In this document: piece after piece, positions 1 through 5,126 of the stretch
How positions within the stretch are numbered: position 1 is the stretch's first letter
Layout of the letters: each line of letters starts with the position of its first letter
Source: an uncultured Mucispirillum sp.
GTDB taxonomy: Bacteria; Chrysiogenota; Deferribacteres; Deferribacterales; Mucispirillaceae
Length of the DNA stretch: 8,511 nt
NCBI GenBank assembly: GCA_945947845.1
Contig: CAMEZN010000060.1
Location: forward strand, 1 to 8,511
Direction of reading: 5' to 3'
The notes under the pieces: model-generated
What the model saw: the letters and a program-made list of their open reading frames with translations, nothing else
Database searches by the model: none
What the model was told of the DNA's origin: nothing
Program-made: the position numbers and the translations under genes

Positions 1-1
1 T

Positions 2-583
2 TATGGTAGAAGAAAATCAAGAAAAGGAGAATCTTGGTTAAAAAAAGCTACATCAAAACTTTTTTATAAACTTTTACAGAAATCAACAAAAGTTGATATT
101 TTAAAAGATACTGGTGATTTTAGACTTTTAAGCCGCAGAGCAGTAGAATCCTTAAAAAAATATAAAGAACAAAGAAGATATACAAAGGGTTTTTTTGCAT
201 TAATTGGTTTTAATAAAAAAGAATTTCTATATGACCGAGACCCTCGAATTGCAGGACATACAAAATGGAATTATTTTAATCTTATAAATCTTGCAATAGA
301 AGGTATCACTTCTTTTTCTACTTTTCCTTTAAGATTAAGCTCATTTTTAGGAATAATTGTTGCAGCTATTGGGTTTATTTATATCGTATTTTTAGTTTTA
401 AAGACTTTAATTTTTGGCGAAATAGTTCGTGGTTATCCTACTTTATTATCAATTATAATATTTTTAGGTGGTATTCAGCTTTTATCATTAGGTGTAATTG
501 GTGAATATTTGGGCAGAATTTTTGATGAAGTAAAAAACAGACCTTTATATTTTATAGACGAATATAGTGGTGATAAAAAATAA
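2..583 (+). CDS. GtrB/DPM1-like polyprenyl-phosphate glycosyltransferase, C-terminal part (5' end cut by window edge)
   Basis: Open reading frame running in from the window edge, 193 residues to a TAA at 581-583. By family knowledge such enzymes transfer a sugar from a nucleotide sugar to undecaprenyl (or dolichyl) phosphate at the cytoplasmic side of the inner membrane, giving the lipid-linked donor used for O-antigen or wall-polymer decoration. Seen directly: the family motif DTGDFRLLSRRAV at visible residues 36-48, a K/R-rich stretch with AGHTKWNY at 84-91, the GITSFSTFPLRL segment at 101-112 that leads into the membrane part, two hydrophobic helices at about 113-135 and 146-168, and a typical tail GEYLGRIFDEVKNRPLY at 167-183. 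Full members are about 310-330 residues, so roughly the first 120-130, including the GT-A nucleotide-binding part, lie outside the window. The stop is followed directly by the ATG of the GtrA-like gene, so the two are co-transcribed. The sugar transferred cannot be told from this part. Confidence 0.9.
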   Translation, partial: YGRRKSRKGESWLKKATSKLFYKLLQKSTKVDILKDTGDFRLLSRRAVESLKKYKEQRRYTKGFFALIGFNKKEFLYDRDPRIAGHTKWNYFNLINLAIEGITSFSTFPLRLSSFLGIIVAAIGFIYIVFLVLKTLIFGEIVRGYPTLLSIIIFLGGIQLLSLGVIGEYLGRIFDEVKNRPLYFIDEYSGDKK

Positions 584-991
584 ATGAAATTTATTAATTT
601 TTTTTATGATAAAACATTTTATAAATTTATCATTGTAGGTGTAATAAATACTGTTGTCGGGGCAGGAATAATGTTTGCTCTTTACAATATCTTTCACTGT
701 TCTTACTGGTTATCTGCTGTTATGAATTATATCATTGGAAGTATAGTAAGTTTTTTATTAAATAAATACTGGACTTTTAATAGTAAAGTATTTTCATTAA
801 AAGAAGTTGTGTATTTTATCATAAATATAGCAGTATGTTTTTTTATTGCTTATGCAGTTTCTAAATCTATTGCATTTTTATTGTTATCTGGATATTCTAA
901 AACATTTCAGGAAAATATTGCAATGTTTATTGGAATGGTAATATTTACTGTATTGAATTATTTATCACAAAGATTTATTGTTTTTAAATAA
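584..991 (+). CDS. GtrA-like membrane protein (putative lipid-linked sugar flippase)
   Basis: A 135-residue, very hydrophobic protein of the usual GtrA family size (PF04138 type). Four transmembrane helices are visible at about residues 12-35, 40-60, 73-100 and 108-128. Two family signatures flank the loops: NKYWTFNSK at 60-68 after helix 2 and NYLSQRFIVFK at the extreme C-terminus (125-135). GtrA proteins are thought to move polyprenyl-phosphate-linked sugars made by GtrB across the cytoplasmic membrane, although related proteins serve other wall pathways. The ATG follows the TAA of the upstream GtrB-like gene with no gap. A GGTGAT at 569-574 inside the upstream gene sits 9 bases before it and can act as the ribosome-binding site, which supports translational coupling. 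The family call is firm; the transport direction and substrate are inference. Confidence 0.9.
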   Translation: MKFINFFYDKTFYKFIIVGVINTVVGAGIMFALYNIFHCSYWLSAVMNYIIGSIVSFLLNKYWTFNSKVFSLKEVVYFIINIAVCFFIAYAVSKSIAFLLLSGYSKTFQENIAMFIGMVIFTVLNYLSQRFIVFK

Positions 992-996
992 AGGTG
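991..996 (+). promoter_or_regulatory. Ribosome-binding site that decides the start of the third glycosyltransferase gene
   Basis: AAGGTG overlaps the last base of the GtrA-like stop codon and lies just before ATG at 1000. A GTG at 994 is in frame but is part of this Shine-Dalgarno-like string and would have no ribosome-binding site of its own. Starting at 1000 gives the N-terminus MSFIIIIPTYNAE, which begins the glycosyltransferase fold in the normal way. Confidence 0.6.
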
Positions 997-999
997 CTT

Positions 1000-1830
1000 A
1001 TGTCATTTATAATAATTATTCCTACATATAATGCAGAGCATGCAGGTATTGAAAACCTTTTAAAATCTATTAAAGAGCAGAGTATAAGTCCTGATAAGAT
1101 ATGTATAATAGATTCGTCATCTACTGACGGCACCGTGGAGATATGCAGAAAATACGGCTGCGATATAACTATAATAGATAAAGGCAGCTTTAATCACGGT
1201 TTAACAAGGCAGCAGGGTATAGATAACAATAAAAATTATGATTATGCTGTTTTTATGACACAGGATATTTTATTAAAGAACAGCTGCACATTAGAAGTTC
1301 TGCTTTCATCTTTTAATTATGATAATGTAGCTATTGCTTATGGCAGACAGCTGACTAATGAAACTTCTTCTTTTATTGAAAAAATCAGCAGAAAATTTAA
1401 TTATCCAGAATATTCTATAATGAAATCTAAAAATGATATTTCAAAATATGGTATTTCTACTGCATTTTGTTCAGACAGCTTTGCAGCATATAAAATACAG
1501 GATTTACTTTCAGTTGGAGGCTTTCCTAAAACAGATTTTGCAGAAGATATGATTGCTGCTGCAAAAATAATATTAGCAGGTAAAAAAGTATATTATAATG
1601 CAGAAGCAGAAGTATATCACAGCCATCCATATTCTATAAGGGCAGAATATGAAAGGGGTAAAGCAATAGGAACAATGCACAAGGAAAATAAGTGGCTTAT
1701 TGATACTTTTGGCAAAGCAGAAAATAAGGGAAAAGAACTTTTAAAAACACTTTCTTTACATAAAAAATTTATTTATATCTTACAGGCAGTCCCTAAACTT
1801 ATTGGTTATAAAAGTGTTATGTTTCGTTAA
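1000..1830 (+). CDS. Family 2 glycosyltransferase, rhamnosyltransferase-like
   Basis: A 276-residue soluble GT-A glycosyltransferase if started at ATG 1000. Visible in order: the nucleotide-binding strand FIIIIPTYNA (residues 3-12), DSSSTDGT (38-45), MTQDILL (86-92) where the metal-binding DxD-like motif of GT2 enzymes is expected, GRQL and FNYPEYS in the acceptor half, GGFPKTDFAEDM with the ED pair typical of the catalytic base, and a late HSHPYS followed by EYERGKAIG. The TQD, GRQL, FNYP, ED and HSH set is the pattern of bacterial rhamnosyltransferases acting on O-antigen or similar glycans, so deoxyhexose transfer at the cytoplasmic membrane face is the best guess. It has no membrane segment. 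It starts 8 bases after the GtrA-like stop, so it is the third gene of the same operon. It could be the strain-specific transferase partnered with the GtrAB-like pair, but classical partners are multi-spanning membrane proteins, so it may instead serve a separate step. The GT2 assignment is secure; the sugar is not. Confidence 0.85.
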   Translation: MSFIIIIPTYNAEHAGIENLLKSIKEQSISPDKICIIDSSSTDGTVEICRKYGCDITIIDKGSFNHGLTRQQGIDNNKNYDYAVFMTQDILLKNSCTLEVLLSSFNYDNVAIAYGRQLTNETSSFIEKISRKFNYPEYSIMKSKNDISKYGISTAFCSDSFAAYKIQDLLSVGGFPKTDFAEDMIAAAKIILAGKKVYYNAEAEVYHSHPYSIRAEYERGKAIGTMHKENKWLIDTFGKAENKGKELLKTLSLHKKFIYILQAVPKLIGYKSVMFR

Positions 1831-2008
1831 TTTAACCAAATAAAGTTTACATATGTAATCTTATTTTTATTTATTTAAATTTTATTTAAATTTTTAAAAT
1901 TTCTAACAAAATTATTATATTTATTAATATCTTTATTTCATAGTAACTTATAAATAAACTGTAAAGTAGTATTATATTTCTTTTCACAATTTATTAAATG
2001 ATTACTCC
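1831..2008. other. AT-rich intergenic region between the polysaccharide operon and the lipoprotein unit
   Basis: About 180 bases of almost pure A/T without a credible coding frame on either strand. It holds an imperfect inverted repeat near its left end, listed separately, then overlapping TTTAAATTT-like strings around 1873-1905. This AT-rich DNA lies directly upstream of the lipoprotein promoter and could act as an UP element or as a binding target for a nucleoid protein, which is inference. No tRNA, small RNA or riboswitch could be recognised. Confidence 0.5.
1838..1866 (+). terminator. Imperfect inverted repeat, possible weak terminator of the glycosyltransferase operon
   Basis: The arms AAATAA (1838-1843) and TTATTT (1861-1866) flank the perfect 12-base palindrome TTACATATGTAA (1847-1858), with 3-base and 2-base unpaired stretches between. 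It begins 8 bases after the glycosyltransferase stop and is followed by a T-rich run. The stem is nearly all A-T, so it is a poor intrinsic terminator. The central palindrome could equally be an operator for a dimeric regulator. Only the symmetry is observed; the role is inferred. Confidence 0.3.
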
Positions 2009-2037
2009 TTGACATACAATATAAAAAAATTTAAAAT
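2009..2037 (+). promoter_or_regulatory. Sigma70-type promoter of the lipoprotein unit
   Basis: A perfect -35 box TTGACA (2009-2014) is separated by exactly 17 bases from a -10 box TAAAAT (2032-2037), which differs from TATAAT by one base. Transcription would begin near 2043-2046, giving a leader of about 25 bases to the lipoprotein ATG at 2070. The AT-rich DNA upstream favours strong activity. In such AT-rich sequence weak promoter look-alikes are common, but an exact TTGACA with ideal spacing just before a gene is good evidence. Confidence 0.75.
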
Positions 2038-2057
2038 CAAATATGTTTTTTTTAAAA

Positions 2058-2064
2058 AAAGGAG
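2058..2064 (+). promoter_or_regulatory. Ribosome-binding site that fixes the start of the first lipoprotein
   Basis: AAAGGAG lies five bases before ATG 2070. The in-frame ATG at 2043 coincides with the predicted transcription start and has no ribosome-binding site. Starting there would also add nine residues ahead of an ideal lipoprotein signal peptide. The start at 2070 is therefore preferred. Confidence 0.85.
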
Positions 2065-2069
2065 TTTTT

Positions 2070-5000
2070 ATGATTAAAAGAGGTATTGTTTTTATCTTTT
2101 TATTATCTTTTTTATTTCCTCTTTTACTTTCATGCAGTAATGAAAAAGCAGGCTCCAGTGTTCAGCATGTTTATGAAGAAAATGTAGAAAATAATGCTGT
2201 GCAGGTTGCAGGTATTAAAATTGCCAGTAACTATATAGAGCTTGTAAAAGAGGCTGGGGTGGACTTGCAGTATAATATAAGTGCTGTTGTCCAGCCTGAC
2301 AATGCAGAGAATAAAACTCTGCTTTATACTTCAAGCAATCCAGAAGTTGCAGAAGTTTCATCAGATGGTTATGTAACCATAAAAGATTTTGGTGTTTTTA
2401 ATGTAAAAATCCAATCTGATGCTAATAAAGAAATATGGCAGCAGATTAGTTTTTATGTTAGGGAAAATATTATGACGAAAATAGATATGGAAAATAATCC
2501 ATTATCTTTTTTTGGTTCATATTCTATCTTACAATATGGTATTGATAAAGAGCCTGATACAAATGTAGGCGGCAGTTTTTCTGTTAATATGGATAGAACA
2601 GCACAAAATGCAGTAACTATGGAATTATTATTTAATGGTTTAGATTTACCTGTTACTGCTGTTTTAGATGATTTATCTTCTGTTTCTTATGAAGAAGCTG
2701 CTTTATCAATATTTACATATCTTAAAGGCACAGTTAAAACTGATAGTTCAGTTATAATCCAGTTAAAAGCAGATGAACATACATCATTAATAGAACAAGG
2801 TATTTTACAGGCAGGGCAGATACTTTATCTTTCTATCAAGAAAGAGTATGATTTAGTGCCGGGACAAAGCCATGTGGAAGAAATACCAGTTTCTGTTACA
2901 GATATACAAGTTAATGATGTGCAAAAACTTGACAGGCTTGTAAATGCAACTTATACATTAAACCCTGTTGTGCTTCCAGTCAATGCTAGTAATAAAGCAG
3001 TTACTTACTCTACAAGTAATGATAAGGTTGCATCTGTTTCACCAACAGGGGTAGTAACAGCATTAAATGAAGGTTCTGCTGAAATTATGATAACATCTGT
3101 TTCAAATGGTGAAGTAGTTGGCACTACAACTGTTAATGTTGTAGACAGCACTGTAAGAGTGAAAGATGTTGTATTTGAACAAATTGATAGTGATATATAT
3201 GTTGGAACACCTGTAACAGTAAAAGCAACTGTGCAGCCAGCTAATGCTACATATAAAGATATTACTTATTATTCAAAAAATCCATCAATTGCCACAATTA
3301 ATAGTGCAACAGGTGTGGTTACTCCAAGAAGAAAAGGCACTGTTGAAATTGTTGCAGTAACTGATAAGGGTAGTTTTGAGAAAACTCTTACTTTAAATGT
3401 CAATGTTTATTCATTTCCTGTTACTGCTATAACTAATATTCCATCAGAGATTAATATGGCAGTAGCAAACCAGATTACTATTAAACCAGAAGTTTTTCCA
3501 AGCTATGCAGATGATACTTCTTTGATTTATACTGCTGATGATAGTGGAAATGTATCAGTAGATGCAAATGGAGTTATCACTGCAAATAAAACTGGTCAAG
3601 GTATAGTAACTGTTGCTTCTGCAAAATATCCTGAAATCAAAAAGGATATTACTGTAAATGTAAGGCAGGAGCAGGAAGAGATATATATTACAAGCATTAA
3701 TTTAAACAATGCACCAGCAGATTTATATATAAACCATACAGAATATTTAATGACTCCTACATACGAACCTGCAAATGCAAATGTTGATACAGAAATATCT
3801 GTTCAGGCAGATAACAACAGTCTTGTTATGATTATGCCGCTTGATAATGGTAGTTACAGCATACTTCCGCAGGCAGAAGGCAGAGTTACAGTAACTGTTA
3901 AATCTAAAAACGGGGTAAGTAAAGATGTATCTTTTAACATTAAAAAAGTTATGAATGTTAAGGGATATTATACAATTAATAAGGTTGAATATACTCTGGC
4001 AGATAAAACAGAAACATTTACTCCTGAAAATGATAAACTTCAAGGAGAGTTTGCAATAGATTTATTAGATGATAAATATACTATCAAAGGAAGATTACAG
4101 TATACTCCTGCTAATCCACTAGTTTCTTATACATTTAATAACTGGCGGTATATTTATGAAAATAAAGAGATTATGCTAGATACATTAGATAAATATGCAA
4201 GCCAGACAAAAGATGCTCTTGCTGCACAAAATATTAAAGTAACAGGCGACTATACATTAGAGTATACATATACTCAGGATAGTTTTAAAGCTGTTATCTA
4301 CCTTACAAAAGTAAATAATGAAACAAAAGATATACTTGATAGAACAATTTATTTAACACCTGTTAATATGGCAGCAGACCCACATAGTGCAGAAGGTTAC
4401 TATGAAATGACATGGTTTTATGGAAATTCGGTTAATAATAAATGGTTAGAAAGATATCCAGCAATTTATTCTTCATCTCAAGATGATATGCCTACATATA
4501 GTGATATTGGTATAACTTATCATAAAGATTGTCCAAATATAGGTGGCTGGGCTGCATGTTATGGTGGCGGTGGCGGAGAAAATGGCTCTGTTACAAATTA
4601 TTCAGGAGCTTTTGCTGTTAAAATTGACGGCACAAATGAGAATGCTCAAATAAGCTCTATAATGAAAGTTCAGATACAAGGGCATCAGAACTTTAATTTG
4701 CAAACATGGCTTAAATATATGCACACTTCATTTGACCCATTAACTATATCGCAAGTTACTTCCCATAGTGGTAAGATTGTAGATAAAACACTAAAAGCAA
4801 AAATTATATCTAATAGTGGAGATAAAGGCTATAAAGGTGCATTTTTAGCTTATAACCAGCTTCCTGATAATATTATGCAGTTTGAAATGCAGTATTTATC
4901 AGACTATAAATTTATGTACAGGGCTAAAAAGGTTAGTGACAGGTATATAGACCTGCCCACAGCTAAATATGTTGATGGTGATGTAAGTGGTAGAACACCA

Positions 5001-5072
5001 CCAGCAGTGCCAGACCTTGCAAAAATTGTGCCGGTAGAAGATTTTACTGGTGCAGTATCAGCTATTGAATAA
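2070..5072 (+). CDS. Large surface lipoprotein with five Big_2 Ig-like domains and three lipocalin-like modules
   Basis: A 1000-residue protein from ATG 2070. Residues 1-21 are a lipoprotein signal peptide (MIKRG, hydrophobic core, LLLS) with the lipobox cysteine at 22. The next residue is Ser rather than Asp, so by the E. coli sorting rule it would go to the outer membrane. Big_2 Ig-like domains, with the pattern P-x-N-A, T-Y-x-S-x-N, V-A-x-V, G-x-V-T and G-x-x-x-I, are seen at about 46-131, 273-358, 364-448, 449-532 and, more diverged, 537-627. A different beta-rich module opening with G-x-Y-x-I/M occurs at about 148-262, 631-764 and 776-957. The last copy carries an insert with C821, C830 and a run of five glycines (832-836) that could form a disulphide loop. 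A tail with Pro/Ala closes the protein. Big_2 repeats are known as stalks of adhesins (intimin and invasin type) and of phage and S-layer proteins, so a surface stalk or ligand-binding role is inferred. The next gene is a clear paralogue 54 bases downstream. No enzymatic motif was recognised. Confidence 0.85.
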   Translation: MIKRGIVFIFLLSFLFPLLLSCSNEKAGSSVQHVYEENVENNAVQVAGIKIASNYIELVKEAGVDLQYNISAVVQPDNAENKTLLYTSSNPEVAEVSSDGYVTIKDFGVFNVKIQSDANKEIWQQISFYVRENIMTKIDMENNPLSFFGSYSILQYGIDKEPDTNVGGSFSVNMDRTAQNAVTMELLFNGLDLPVTAVLDDLSSVSYEEAALSIFTYLKGTVKTDSSVIIQLKADEHTSLIEQGILQAGQILYLSIKKEYDLVPGQSHVEEIPVSVTDIQVNDVQKLDRLVNATYTLNPVVLPVNASNKAVTYSTSNDKVASVSPTGVVTALNEGSAEIMITSVSNGEVVGTTTVNVVDSTVRVKDVVFEQIDSDIYVGTPVTVKATVQPANATYKDITYYSKNPSIATINSATGVVTPRRKGTVEIVAVTDKGSFEKTLTLNVNVYSFPVTAITNIPSEINMAVANQITIKPEVFPSYADDTSLIYTADDSGNVSVDANGVITANKTGQGIVTVASAKYPEIKKDITVNVRQEQEEIYITSINLNNAPADLYINHTEYLMTPTYEPANANVDTEISVQADNNSLVMIMPLDNGSYSILPQAEGRVTVTVKSKNGVSKDVSFNIKKVMNVKGYYTINKVEYTLADKTETFTPENDKLQGEFAIDLLDDKYTIKGRLQYTPANPLVSYTFNNWRYIYENKEIMLDTLDKYASQTKDALAAQNIKVTGDYTLEYTYTQDSFKAVIYLTKVNNETKDILDRTIYLTPVNMAADPHSAEGYYEMTWFYGNSVNNKWLERYPAIYSSSQDDMPTYSDIGITYHKDCPNIGGWAACYGGGGGENGSVTNYSGAFAVKIDGTNENAQISSIMKVQIQGHQNFNLQTWLKYMHTSFDPLTISQVTSHSGKIVDKTLKAKIISNSGDKGYKGAFLAYNQLPDNIMQFEMQYLSDYKFMYRAKKVSDRYIDLPTAKYVDGDVSGRTPPAVPDLAKIVPVEDFTGAVSAIE

Positions 5073-5085
5073 TTTTTAATTATAT

Positions 5086-5110
5086 CTGCCTGTAATATTA
5101 TTGCAGGCAG
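5086..5110 (+). terminator. Intercistronic hairpin between the two lipoprotein genes
   Basis: CTGCCTG (5086-5092) pairs perfectly with CAGGCAG (5104-5110). The stem can extend inward by four more pairs including one G-T, leaving a three-base loop. Only TTT follows, then the AAAGAG ribosome-binding site of the next gene. The short T run makes it a weak or partial terminator; it may tune the ratio of the two proteins or protect mRNA ends. No separate promoter is evident in the 54-base gap, so some read-through is needed if the second gene depends on the first promoter. Confidence 0.55.
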
Positions 5111-5126
5111 TTTAAAGAGTGATTAT

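Noticed and set aside
994..999. GTG at 994 as the start of the third glycosyltransferase gene
   Set aside because: The GTG is part of the AAGGTG ribosome-binding site for ATG 1000 and would add only two residues.
2043..2069. In-frame ATG at 2043 as the start of the first lipoprotein
   Set aside because: It falls at the predicted transcription start, has no ribosome-binding site and adds residues before a complete signal peptide; ATG 2070 has AAAGGAG five bases upstream.
1831..2069. Attachment site, small RNA or CRISPR repeat in the AT-rich gap
   Set aside because: No tRNA-like end, no repeat-spacer pattern and no stable structured RNA could be seen; the short TTTAAATTT repeats are expected from base composition.
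3747..4043. Minus-strand open frame of 98 codons
   Set aside because: It lies wholly inside the first lipoprotein, has no ribosome-binding site or recognisable motif, and reads as a composition shadow rich in Phe, Cys, Ile and Asn.
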